Shown: one piece after another, positions 22,196 to 32,501 of the stretch
Layout of the letters: the number at the start of each line of letters is the position of its first letter
Position numbering within the stretch: the stretch's first letter is position 1
Assembly: GCA_951804985.1 (NCBI GenBank)
Contig: OX638130.1
Location: 81,028,583-81,092,582, forward strand
Direction: 5' to 3'
DNA: 64,000 nucleotides
DNA from: Dryomyza anilis
Lineage: Eukaryota; Arthropoda; Insecta; Diptera; Dryomyzidae
Notes under the pieces: generated by a model
Database searches by the model: none
The model's input: the letters and a program-made list of their open reading frames with translations, nothing else
What the model was told of the DNA's origin: nothing
Translations under genes and position numbers: made by a program

Positions 22196-23626
22196 AGAGA
22201 ACAACTTCGCGCACCGCGTTCTCTTATAACTCATGAGAGAGAGAAAGAGCGATACTGCGAAATGACACTTCGAAATTCGAACAGCGAACCAACAAAGAAG
22301 AAGCAGCAACAGAAACAGCAGTGGATGAATGCAGAAGAACCGATTCGAACAGTTTGAAAAAGTTGACTACACTGAGTGGTGGTGTCATTGCGAGAATAAC
22401 GGATGCTTAAAATCAATTACAAACGGATTACAAATTGTATAATAAAGCAACAATCATCATAAGAGATTCAATAAAACGAATGAAATGGATTAAAACAAAA
22501 GTGATACAGAGCAAAGCAACAATTTAGAAATTATAGCATTAACGTGCAAAATTTTAAAAGTGAAACATACTGAAAAAAGACATTTTGCATATGTAAAGCA
22601 AAGTCAAAGGCCATTAACAGACAGTAAAAAGGCGTTTTATAGTGAATACAAAATTTACATTGTCAATGTTAAACAATTTAAATAGTGAGTAAAAAGTGCT
22701 AAAAGCGGAGTAAAATAAACATAATTGAAAAATAAGTACCTACTACGTGCTCCCACAAGTGAAGACCACAAGTTCAACGACTGTCAACTATTTCATTTAT
22801 TTATGTTGATAAAAAATAAATTGTTACAAAATCAAAAACAAAAAAAATAAATTGTGTCGCATTTGTCTGTGCTGCACTGTCTGTCAACAACCTCCGTTCT
22901 ACACACAGTCGAGTCCAGTGAAAAGTGACGTGTTTTGAAATTCTAATTATTACGAATTTTCAATTAAACCAAAAATTATATTAAACACAGTGTATAAAAT
23001 TTATTAAATCATAAAATTAAAAAAAAAGTGCAACGACTTTAACGCTGAAAACTGCACCAAGTGAAAAGTAGATTAAAAGTATAAATTCCAAGAGAGAACA
23101 AAAAAGAAAAAAACGAAACTGTCTGTCTGCACTTTGAGCTAACGAACAAAAAAAAAAGGTTTTCATACTCTACGTCTTTGCTGACTTCAAAAGTGGCACC
23201 GCATCGACTACAACAACTACAACATTCTTTATTGTCGACTTCGTCTTCTTTTCCTTCTTCGTCCGCGTCTTCAACAACATCCACTGAGCAACTAACATTT
23301 GCTTCCTTCCACTGCGTCTACGCCTCATCTTGTTGCTTTTGCTGCCTGCAACCGATTCCTGGAAACCGCCAACAACAAAAACGACAGCAACAACAACTAG
23401 GGAAAAAGTGATTAAAAACAATACACGAAGTTCTGACGCCGTCACTGCGTCCACTCGAGTTCCAACTGCGATTCAAATTCCGTCACCGTCTCTGATTCCG
23501 ACTTCGTTTTGTGCATTTTGTTCTTTCATTTTTTCGGATTTTATCGCTGTGCGGCTCCCCCTCATCTTGTGCGAGTTGAACTCGACAAAACATCGTGCTC
23601 AAAATATTAAATTTTACTAGCCAGAG
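22196..23626 (+). other. Putative 5' untranslated first exon of an unidentified gene
   Basis: Seen: a ~1.4-kb block distinct from its flanks. It opens with a GAGA-rich piece (GAGAGAGAGAAAGAGCG at 22228), continues as purine/CAA-rich sequence (GAAGCAGCAACAGAAACAGC near 22300; repeated AGTGAAAAGTG phrases near 22916 and 23060), and ends CT/CAAC-rich. Stops occur in all frames, and several tiny ATG frames look like upstream ORFs: 11 codons including the stop from 22326, about 20 from 22403, about 16 from 22804. The last + frame stops at TAG just before the donor. Known: long leaders of this texture are common as first exons of large fly developmental or neuronal genes. Inferred: transcription is rightwards, ending at the donor 23626/23627. 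The start point is a guess, and an earlier donor-like GTGAGT lies at 22685. The gene cannot be identified. Confidence 0.45.
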
Positions 23627-23632
23627 GTACGC
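23624..23632 (+). other. Splice-donor-like site GAG|GTACGC
   Basis: The putative exon ends CCAGAG and is followed by GTACGC (GT at 23627-23628), a fair donor match. Composition changes sharply here from mixed, CT/CAAC-rich sequence to AT-rich intron-like DNA, which is the main reason for placing the boundary at this position. Confidence 0.4.
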
Positions 23633-23832
23633 AATTCAAATTATTTCTATGTATTAAACAATTGTGTACTTGCATATCAAAGTTTTGTTGTATATTGGAA
23701 ATAAGTACTATCAATGTTAAGTCAAAAAAGATTCTATTTGTTTTTTGTGATCGTAAATTCAAATGATTTTTGCAAACAGATATTTAATATGGGATATTTA
23801 ATATTTTTTGTATATACCATTGTCGAATTGAG

Positions 23833-23958
23833 CTAGGATCATGATCCGGAACTGGTCATTGTCTTTTACCTTTTATCTTACATAATCGGACCAGTTACAT
23901 TACCAATATGATCTGACTATAATAATGTCTTCCCTAATAGGGTAAATTTCTACTAGGG
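23833..23958 (+). mobile_element. MITE, CCCTAGTAG family, copy 3
   Basis: The right end is AAATTTCTACTAGGG followed by TA (23959-23960). The interior has GATCCGGAACTGGTCATTG and CGGACCAGTTACATTAC. The left end is worn to CTAGGATCATGATCC. It lies about 200 bases inside the putative first intron. Confidence 0.6.
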
Positions 23959-25648
23959 TAAGACATTATAACTAGGGTTCGACATTTCATAAACAAAAGA
24001 ACTTTTTAAATCGGATAATTTTTGGATTTTCTACAATTTTTAAAAAATTGTTCATGAAATAAATCTCAACTTTACTGATTTTTATCTCCATAACCATTAA
24101 AGATACAATGTTTAATTTCAAAACTTAAATGCTATCAAGAATTGTCTATACAATACTTTTTTCATTTTTAAAATCTTTTGAGTGTTCCCGAAAATAATGA
24201 ATTTCTCCCGAAACTAACACGTTTCAAATTTTTGTATGCAAATTTCTATATAAAATTTTCAAATATAAGAGATGTCCATCGTCTTAATTTCGAAACCATT
24301 ATTATTATTTTAATTTTTGTCAATTTTTATGAAAATTAAATTTTCTGAGACTTTTTTGAATAATAAAATTCCAAAACTGTTTTACAAGAAACTAATAAAA
24401 CAAAATAATGTAATTAACTTTCAAGATATTTGGATTTATTTTTTAATGTTAAAAATCTAAAATATAAAAATATGCCCTTTAAATTCATTAAATATTTTCT
24501 TTGTAATTAAAAGAAAAAATATTACAATGGTAACATTTTACTTATTTGGAGAGTTCAACTTTAAACTTAAGTTTATCTTTAATTCCAAATCATCATAGTC
24601 GATTAAAACATTCCATCAGAATCGTAGCTATGTATATCTATTATGATCGCACGATTAAATGCCTTTTGCTTCAGAAATAATTCGAGCCAAACTATTTATG
24701 CTAATCATGCAATAACCAGTTTTGCATAGTTCAAATATAATATAGATCAATATGCGAGTGATTTAATTGACTCATTAAGTTATGGAACAGACATGTTTTA
24801 TATGTTATACCTGTTTGGAAGACATGCTAAGTTAATCAATTTAATATTTTTATATATTTAACAAACTTAGTTATAAATTTATTCAAATTCCACATCGATT
24901 GGGCTTACTAATTAGGAAATTGTATATGTGGTAATTCCTTTATTAATTAGTTTTCATAATATCCCATCAAACAACTGGATTCAAGTTGTGCTTAATCTCA
25001 GGAATTTAAATAAGACTAATATAAACTTAATAAATATAACCTTCATGTTTTATGAAATCCTGGACATTCAAATCCATTTGAAAAACCTTCACATATCTTT
25101 TTGAGTAATTTTCGCTTTAAATATTCTAAAGAGTTTACTGAATTTTAATACAAAATTATAAAAACAATATTTTTAATACTTGTATACAATAAAATCTGCT
25201 AATTATTCTTTGTATATCTGAACTTTTTCTTTAAGTATTTCGATTTTTTTTTTGTTTTTAAATTTTGCATACATTTCTTTGGTACTCTTCAAAGGCAACG
25301 CGCAAAAGTACGTATAGCGTGAATAAATACAACTTCCTGTTGTGAGCATCTTCCAGATAACATCTTGATGGTACTTAGTATACTTTTATATTCATTCTTT
25401 AATATTCATTCTCGTCTGCCACTCGCCTAAAACAAACAATTATATAAAATATTGGCATTTCGAAGAGTTTTGCAAAAGATCACAAAGAATTTGTTTTTCT
25501 TTTTTTTAGTTTATTTCTATATATAATTCATTTTTGATTTTAAATTTAGTAAATTATTGTTTATTTGCGCAGCATTTTTAAGAACTTAAGAAAGCTAATC
25601 CTATTTTTATAATCAGCCATCAGATTTGAAATTTTTTAAGGTGGTTTT
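23959..25648. other. Noncoding, very AT-rich, intron-like
   Basis: No repeat ends, hairpins or coding frames of note. Confidence 0.5.
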
Positions 25649-26180
25649 CTTATTTCACATCCGTCTCTGATCAGAATACGATAAGATATCGCTACCAAAG
25701 ACCCCTTAACATAATGCTTATCAGGATCGACTAGGGTAAGTCTAATTTTAAATCCACGTAAAGCAACCTGATCCATTCTTTACAAAGAAAACTGATCCTA
25801 AAGACTACTTAAGGTTACCTGAACTGACACTTTAAAATATGCCAGGTCATTGTAATCTGAGCGAGCGGGATGTAATAAAAATTCTTATTTAAAAACCTAA
25901 ATAGATTTTACGTTAATAATAAAATTCGTTTTGAAAACTGAAATGTTCAAATTAATAACATTTTCACTGAAACAACTTTGTAGTCAGATAACTACTTTTG
26001 TTTGAAAGGGCTCACGAAATTCGTAAAAACTAAGTGTTTAAATATGAGGAATTTAAGTATGCATCGAATGACATAATATGCGGATAAGGGTACAATAAAG
26101 TTGTATGATCAGGCATTGATTAGGATAGCAACATTAAATACCGTCAACTTTTGAAGCAGACACTGATGTGGAGCGTGATT
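25649..26180 (+). mobile_element. MITE, CCCGAGTGG family, truncated/diverged longer copy
   Basis: CTTATTTCACATCCGTCTCT and GATCAGAATACGATAAG align with the copy at 14545, as do AAATCCACGTAAAGCAACCT and CTGATCC...GACTACTT. The CCCGAGTGG terminus is lost on the left. Further right, CAACTTTGTAGTCAGATAAC and TTTGTTTGAAAGGGCT match 27490-27530, so a longer version of the family existed. The right limit is approximate. Confidence 0.6.
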
Positions 26181-27149
26181 TTAGCCAGATATGATATTAT
26201 TAATATTTATAATTTTTGATAACAAAACAAAATCTGTACTAAAATAAAAATGTTTTCCATGTTACCATAAAAATTTGTTAAAAAAAATGTATTAGAAATA
26301 GACTGAATATTTTTAAAAACATTTTTGTAAATTTTACAAAGATTATTTTTTACTATTTGTAAACATTTAATTTTTTCATCAAAGGCAACTGAGGCAAAAA
26401 TGCATTTTATCACTTTCACTAAAATCGAATACAAACATTTTTTTTTCTTGTATATATTTGTGTTTTTTTTTTTCAAGTTGAATTTTATAATATTTTGTGG
26501 TTGTATTTTCTGACTAATTGTTTTTTTTTTTTTTTTGTAATGCATGACGAATGCGTGTCATGCGTCGTGCATTTAGTTATTGATTGTCAACAACTTTTTG
26601 GTGCTTTTAAATACGATATTGCTAACTCCATTACTACAACAATAAAGCCAAAAAAAAAAAAAAAAAAACAAATAATAGTTTCCCAAATTTCTAAAGGGTA
26701 TTATTGTTGTTGTTATTGGCATATTCTTGCGCAACATGTGATGCAATTTTAAACAACAACAAACATCTTTGATTTTCTAATTTTTTTAACTTTTTTTTCT
26801 GTTGAAAATAAATACCAAATACTTGAGAAATGAAAAACCACATTGTATTTATTGTTGTTCCAAAAACCATCTACACATGCTGCCAACATGTGCCAACAAA
26901 TACTTTCCCTTTAATTTTTATTTCTCTTCCCAGTTAAATGCATTTTATTCTTCAGCAAATGTACACTTGATTTACCAAAACATGTTTTTTCTATATTGAA
27001 CACATTTTCTTTTAAGTTCAAAAAATACAAAGTTTTTGTTGGGGAATGTTCGTTCATTACATCAAATGTTTTGTATCATCAACACTTTTATGTACGAATT
27101 AAAATTAAATTAAAACTATTTTTTTTTTTTTTAATATTGTTATGTTAAA
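26181..27149. other. Noncoding with poly-T and poly-A tracts
   Basis: Contains T runs near 26462-26474 and 26521-26536, an A run at 26650-26668 and TTGTTGTTATTG-type sequence at 26705. Simple-sequence rich; open frames here are A/T artefacts. Confidence 0.5.
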
Positions 27150-27151
27150 TA

Positions 27152-27447
27152 CCCGAGTGGGAATTGGTTAGGGTTAGTCTTATTTCGCCTCCGTCCCTGA
27201 TCTGAATACAATAAGGCATCCATACCAAGGGTCACGTGAAATGATTCTGATCAGTATCGAATATGGTAATACTAATTTTGTATTCACGTAAGGCAGCCTG
27301 ATCCGTCTTTTACAAAGAATTCTGATCATAAATTTCCCGTTTTGAGTCAGGCACTGATCAAGACTCCTTCCTGATCATTGCCTTATCAGACAGATCTGGC
27401 TGCCTGATCAGACAATGATCGCATCCTGAACTAAATTTCCACTCGGG
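27152..27447. mobile_element. MITE, CCCGAGTGG family, short copy with TA duplication (296 bp)
   Basis: CCCGAGTGGGAATT opens and AATTTCCACTCGGG closes the element; TA flanks it on both sides (27150-27151 and 27448-27449), the usual target duplication of Tc1/mariner-type elements. The interior is a deleted version of the 435-bp copy at 14545, keeping GCCTGATCAGACAATGATCG next to the right end. Confidence 0.8.
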
Positions 27448-27469
27448 TAGACACAAAACGTACGTTTTG

Positions 27470-27833
27470 CAAAAGTTATTGTGACAACTTTGTGTGTTCA
27501 CAAAACTATTTCTTGTTTGAAAGGGCTGGATTTGGTAAATAGTTTTAAAATACCTGATTTGATAATCGTATTATTATAATTTGATCGATATGTTAATAAA
27601 AACCTTTTATAATAACATTGGGTAACAAAATTGTTCTGAAAATAACATATTCTAAATAAAAAATATTAATCTCAAATGCAAAAGAATTTCAGATATTCAG
27701 ATCCTAATCTGACAAAATGATCAGAATGGCAATTTCGTATAACGTCACGTTTTGAATAAGATACTGATGAGGAAACCTCATTTGAAATCTGGCAATCCTG
27801 ATCAGACAAAGATTGCATCCTGAATTAAATACC
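27470..27833 (+). mobile_element. MITE, CCCGAGTGG family, right-half copy
   Basis: AATAAAAACCTTTTATAATA, ATTGGGTA, CGTATAACGTCACGTTTTGA, CTGATCAGACAAAGATTGCA follow the same order as in the right half of the copy at 14545. The terminal CCACTCGGG has decayed to a CCCCTTCAG-like remnant. It lies directly right of the short copy at 27152, so the latter may have inserted into or beside it. Confidence 0.6.
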
Positions 27834-29974
27834 CCTTCAGTTTAATCTACTAAGATTAATCTACAAAAGTAATTAAAATATATGAAATATGCCAGGGATG
27901 GCATATTTTGACCAGTCCACTTAAAAAAAACTTGTTTTTGGTATTTTTTTTTTAATTTCATTATTTACTATTTATAATTTTAATTCGAATTACAATTTAC
28001 GAAAAGTATTAGTTGTGTTCAGAGTACCTCTTATTTGAAAATATACAAAGGTGATATAAACGCAATTCAAAAACAATTATCTAAGCCTCTGCTGGAAGAA
28101 ATCTCGGGAGAAGTCTATAATAAAATGATTAAAAATTGTAAAAATAAAATAATTATTTTATTATTAGACGTATGGTCTAGTGTGAAAGATGATCCGATCA
28201 ATACCTAATAACATAATGAAATTCACAAAAGGAATGTTTCGTTAAATTATCACAAATATGAATGAAAATTATTACAAATACAATAAAAACTGTGTGGAAC
28301 AACATCATATTAGTCAACATATCCCACTGAGGCATATAATTTAATGATACAGTTTGATGTACTCGTTTGATGTACTCGGACTTACTTCAAGTCGATTCTA
28401 TCTAAATTACCAAATGGTATACATTCGATTGAATCAGATTTTGAAGAGGTGTCCTGCAATATGTCCATGCAAAATATATTTGATTAGGTCGGTTCATTTA
28501 GTTGCCAAATGACTGATTCAAAATTTAGAAGAAAACGTATTCATATTTAAGCCAAGCAGAAATTTGATTTAGAAACCGAATTCTATATTAAAAACCAATA
28601 AGTCCAAATATTTTTTTCCAAAAAAATCAATAAAATCCAATAAAAAAAAATAAAATATAAACAAAAACGGTGAACTTCTTTGTTTAAGTCGATTTTTTTT
28701 CGGCCCTGGCTAAGTCCGAAATATATGTTAAAAAAGGTCAAAACGAAGGAAGTAATTGTAAATATAGTTATCATTGGTAACTTAAAATTCAGAAGAAGCA
28801 CATTTTATTTTGAAAGTACGTAATACGGAAGAGTTCGTACTTTACATTTTTTGAATTTCTATTTATGTTTTTTATGTTAAATGTTATTTTATAGAACCTC
28901 AAGATCCTTATCACTTCTAGACTTTGTAGCACCAAACACTTATATCATTGGCCTATAATGTATAGATCGGAATAATGTTTTGTTTGTGATTCTTCGTTAT
29001 TCATCTATGAAGACGTTATATATTAACTTTTTTTTGCTCTTACCATTGAAATCAATTCAATTAACGTATATTAAGTTAACGTGCAGTTAAATACGCAGTT
29101 AAAACAGCACTTGTGATCTTTGTTTGCTCCGTTAAACTCGTTTTAACAAAATAATAAAATAAATTTATTTATTTGCTGCGAATGCATGAATGACACTAAT
29201 TCACATTGCTGCGTAATATTCTAAAATTTTAATACATTTGTTGTTAATTGTCGTAAATTGTTAATTGTCGTTAAAGTATTTAATACGCACGCGGCGACGA
29301 TGACGACTTATCTGCCAATGCGTTTATCTACAAAATATGTAAAAGAAAATATAAATGAAATAGTTATTTCATGGTCATGGATTCACTTAAAACTGTGATA
29401 ATCTGAGTTTTCAAAATGCGGTCGACAGCACATTTAAAGGTAACGCAATATCAACCATTTCAAAGATTAAAAATTGGATTATTTTAAATTGCATAATTGC
29501 TGTTGCTGTTGCTGCTGGGACTTAATATTATCTAGTTTTGAAGGGTCATCAGCGTCAACTTGTGTTGCATCTTCAAGCAGAAGTAATTCAACGTTACACG
29601 CAAAGAAATTTTGAAATATATATATATTTTTTTTGGTTTGTTTTTAATTAAGTTGAAACACGCCAGATAAAATTTGATTTTTTTTATTTTATCAAAAAAA
29701 GATCACAATAAATTAATTTGATAAATTTTATTATCGAAAAGTTTGGTACGCGATGTATAATCGTAATTTATGATATAATCACACATTAAACTAAGTAGTA
29801 TTTAAAATAGAATACTGGAATAATATAAAACACCGCCTCTTTTAATAAAACACCATGGCATACATTTTTTTATGAAGCAATCCCTTAGTATATCTCGTCA
29901 ATGCTCCGTAAATTTAGAAATAGTTTTCCATATTGTATAATTACTTTGTCTTATATCGATGTAAGTGTTTTTTT
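27834..29974. other. Noncoding; slightly GC-richer patch at 29150-29340
   Basis: Mostly AT-rich. Around 29280-29330 is ACGCACGCGGCGACGATGAC, a local GC peak that could mark a small regulatory site. No gene or repeat boundary. Confidence 0.45.
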
Positions 29975-30048
29975 CCCCGAAACAATTCTTCTCCGTAAAA
30001 TTCTTTCTGCTACAGTTCTTTCCGAGGCAATTTTTCCAAAAAGTACAA
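29975..30048 (-). repeat. 15-bp minisatellite, inverted array (about 4 units)
   Basis: Read on the minus strand: GGAAAAATTGCCTC, GGAAAGAACTGTAGC, AGAAAGAATTTTAC, GGAGAAGAATTGTTTC. These are units of the same 14-16-base consensus (about GGRRAWGAATTGTCY) as the array at 30315, in opposite orientation, with the SINE at 30075 between the two. Confidence 0.65.
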
Positions 30049-30074
30049 ATGTTTATTATAATTGTATATAATAA

Positions 30075-30304
30075 TAATAGTTTGGCACTACAGTCCTATA
30101 AGAACTTAGGCCTCTCACCATTTTGAGCTGTGCGTGTTATATTTGTACTCAAAGTGGTGGGACCTACAGTTTATTGCCGAATCCGAACGGCGGGTGAGAG
30201 CTTTTCATAGGCAATGTTTACTCTCGTAGGTTTGCCATTTACTGCCGAGAGGTAGCGCGGTATAGAAAAATGTTTCTATGAAAAGATGTTGTTAGCTCCA
30301 GTCC
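30075..30304 (-). mobile_element. SINE (family of 37793), 5'-truncated, reverse
   Basis: On the minus strand it runs from GGACTGGAGCTAACAACATC (just past where the tRNA-like B box would be) through TCTTTTCATAGAAACATTTT, CGCTACCTCTCGGCAGTAAA, CTCTCACCCGCCGTTCGG and CAATAAACTGTAGGTCCCAC to GAGAGGCCTAAGTTCTTATA. It extends past the breakpoint of the 37793 copy, so it shows the family's 3' end. The tRNA part is missing. Confidence 0.8.
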
Positions 30305-30314
30305 GTATATATAC

Positions 30315-30481
30315 GGAGATAAATTTTTCGGAGAAGAATTGACTGGGGATGAATGGTCCGAGGAAGAGTTATCCGGGAATGAATTGTCCAGGAATGAATT
30401 GTTTCGAAAATGCATCGTCTCGGTGATGTATTTTCTGGCGATGAATTGTCCAGTAATGGATTATCCAGAGAATAATTGATC
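30315..30481 (+). repeat. 15-bp minisatellite array (11 units)
   Basis: Eleven consecutive 15- or 16-base units fit the span exactly (nine of 15, two of 16). The best units are GGGATGAATGGTCC, GGGAATGAATTGTCC, AGGAATGAATTGTTT and GGCGATGAATTGTCC. In one frame six units read as a five-residue repeat (G-N-E-L-S), but the frame breaks afterwards, so coding is unlikely. Together with the inverted array at 29975 it flanks the SINE. Confidence 0.75.
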
Positions 30482-31734
30482 GGCTCTCATAAAATGGAAA
30501 ACCTTCTTCTTCAACATAAATAAAAGAAACCTTTTTTTTAATTTTATATTGAAAATTTGTGTATCACTTTTGTTCTCCGTGTACTAGATAACCTTTGGAC
30601 AATACAAATCCAAATGTAACTGCGCATGCGCAATTGCACCATTACGGTTAACAATTGAGTGTTGATCAAGGTCGTTGTCGAAGCTGTGAAGGACACTGGG
30701 AGTAGATTCGAAGCGCCTCTATAAACGACGGACAGTACCGTCGAGTTCGAGAAAATTTTGATGCTGCTTCATTTTGATATTTCCTATAATTTGAGTATTG
30801 CATGCGGTATACGGGTTCGCCAGACGTTCATTTTTAATTTCTGTAATTATTTTTATATAGTGGCAGCATCGCGCATTGGCTTAATTGTGTTATCTAAATT
30901 CTTCTTAATCGTATTAAGTTGCTATTTAAATTGATGGTTTTCTGTTCTTAGTTGGTGGTTTATCATGACCATGAGGGTAGCATTTGCAGGAATAACAAAA
31001 TATTTCAAATCTATTTAGTATCTCCAAGAAATCGCGTTCAATCCAATGTATATTACAAAACATATAGAACGGACCGTTCGCTGCACTTAATTGAAATTGT
31101 TTTTTAAACTAAATAAACAGAGTCTACTGTTCTTTGGAAGGGTGCAAGTATTACATGGCTTTTACAATTTATCTACTTAATATACAGGGCACGTTGCGTG
31201 GGAGAGTTTTTTGAACTCTTGACCAATTAAGCGGCCGCGAACAAAATTCGACGTAACGCACATTCATAAAATAAAATTAAAGTAAAGTGAAATTTATTTT
31301 AGAAGCCTGTCAAAAGTTTAAAAACTAAAATTACACCGAATTCCTGCAGGTTTTGTGCATTAAGAGTGGAGTGGAGTGACTCGCTAGAGCAACACAACAC
31401 GCGTGTTTATCATGATTTTGTGGCAATAAATCTTTGGAGATTTTTTTGCAGCGCAAAATTTTATCTTTATTGCATCGGAGCACATTTAAAACTCAGACGT
31501 GATGCGGTAGACAAAACTACAATCTACGCGTAACTATTTGCAATGCGCTGACATTATTTTATAGAAATACTTTTGCATGTATTTTTGCGACCTCTTTTAC
31601 ATAATCTTATTTTTTCTCACATTTAGTTAACGCTATTAATTATATAGACTATTTGGATTCACATTTGGTCGGCGAATAGCTTTCAGTTGTTTAAAAAAAA
31701 ATTAAATTAATATTCAATATTTTGTAGATATCTT
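30482..31734. other. Noncoding; GC-richer patch 30610-30760
   Basis: The stretch 30610-30760 (GCGCATGCGCAATTGCACC and onwards) is less AT-rich than its flanks and may be an old element or a regulatory block. No coding frame or repeat ends. Confidence 0.4.
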
Positions 31735-31810
31735 GGGAAGAATTGTCTCAGGTAAGATTTATTCGATAAAGCATTTTCTCGGTAAAGAATTGTCTGGGGA
31801 AATCGTGTAG
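31735..31810 (+). repeat. 15-bp minisatellite, second array (5 units)
   Basis: GGGAAGAATTGTCTC, AGGTAAGATTTATTC, GATAAAGCATTTTCTC, GGTAAAGAATTGTCT, GGGGAAATCGTGTAG: five units that fill 76 bases exactly, same orientation and consensus as 30315. The CAGGTAAG inside is explained by the repeat and is not taken as a splice site. Confidence 0.65.
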
Positions 31811-32007
31811 ATGAAGACAAGACTAATAAAGCCTATTTGGCATTAAGTCTAACAATGTGCTGTGTTATGTTTTCAATTTCGTGTTGTTCTTTCAAAAATA
31901 ATTCAAAATATATTTGTTTCATAAAAGACTTCGAAAAAATCGATTTTCCAAATGGTGTCAGTTATTAAAAAAAAACATAAATTACTATTTGATATCTAGT
32001 AGAATTA
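31811..32007. other. Noncoding spacer between minisatellite arrays
   Basis: AT-rich with no further units of the 15-bp repeat recognisable. Confidence 0.4.
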
Positions 32008-32117
32008 GAAAGTATTGTCTCGGAGAATAATTATTATCGTGTAAGATTTGTATCCGGTTAGAATTAATCGAAAAAAAATAGAGTTGGCAATGAATTGTCT
32101 GAGGAAAAAATATTTGG
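32008..32117 (+). repeat. 15-bp minisatellite, third array (about 7 degenerate units)
   Basis: GAAAGTATTGTCTC, GGAGAATAATTATTATC, GTGTAAGATTTGTATC, CGGTTAGAATTAATC, then GGCAATGAATTGTCTG and AGGAAAAAATATTTG. More eroded than the array at 30315 but with the same period and orientation. Confidence 0.55.
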
Positions 32118-32208
32118 AAAATAGTTATAAATGTCGGGAAGCTTCATAAATTTCAACGCATATCGGACCATAGATTTTACCAAGGAATTTTTCATTTGAA
32201 CTCTCCTA

Positions 32209-32377
32209 AAGCTCGAGTTATAATAGATGTAACGTAACGTGCTCAAATGTCATCAGAACGGCACGTAAGGTTTCGATAAATGCGTACGTGGCCGGGACGT
32301 AAAGGTCCGTAGCATTTATTTTTCTACCTTACGTTCCGGTGACATTTGAGAACGTAGGTCTATTATAACTCCAGCTT
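32209..32377. mobile_element. Foldback MITE with AGCTSGAGTTATAATAGA ends
   Basis: AGCTCGAGTTATAATAGA at 32210 and TCTATTATAACTCCAGCT ending 32375 are inverted copies. The symmetry continues inward over about 75 bases (CTCAAATGTCAYC.GAACG, ACGTAAGGT, ATAAATGC), leaving a short loop near 32290-32310. TAA/TTAA-like bases flank both sides. The transcript of either strand could form a long hairpin. Confidence 0.8.
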
Positions 32378-32469
32378 AAATCTCGCACTTCGGTGTTAAC
32401 AAGCGTCCATGCGCCAAATAAGAAGTTAGAGTGCGTACATTTTGTCAGTCGAATGAGGGCTCAACTTCT

Positions 32470-32501
32470 CAAAGTAGCACCTGTCCCAAAGTAGCACCTG
32501 T
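32470..32501 (+). promoter_or_regulatory. Tandem CAAAGTAGCACCTGT motif (two E-boxes)
   Basis: The 15-mer CAAAGTAGCACCTGT occurs at 32470-32484 and again, identically, at 32487-32501. Each contains CACCTG, the E-box core recognised by Snail-class and some bHLH factors. Could be a small regulatory duplication or a chance tandem; function is inference. Confidence 0.3.

Noticed and set aside
23178..23620. Overlapping + strand frames with Ser/Thr- and Gln-rich peptides in the putative exon
   Set aside because: The first begins at TTG and stops at TAG before the next; the second stops just before the donor. Composition is explained by CAA/CTT-rich leader sequence.
25729..25740. GGGTAAGT donor-like site
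   Set aside because: Lies inside a MITE copy, with no exon-like sequence upstream.
31748..31760. CTCAG|GTAAGA as another ratchet point
   Set aside because: It is part of a 15-bp minisatellite unit and lacks a pyrimidine tract.
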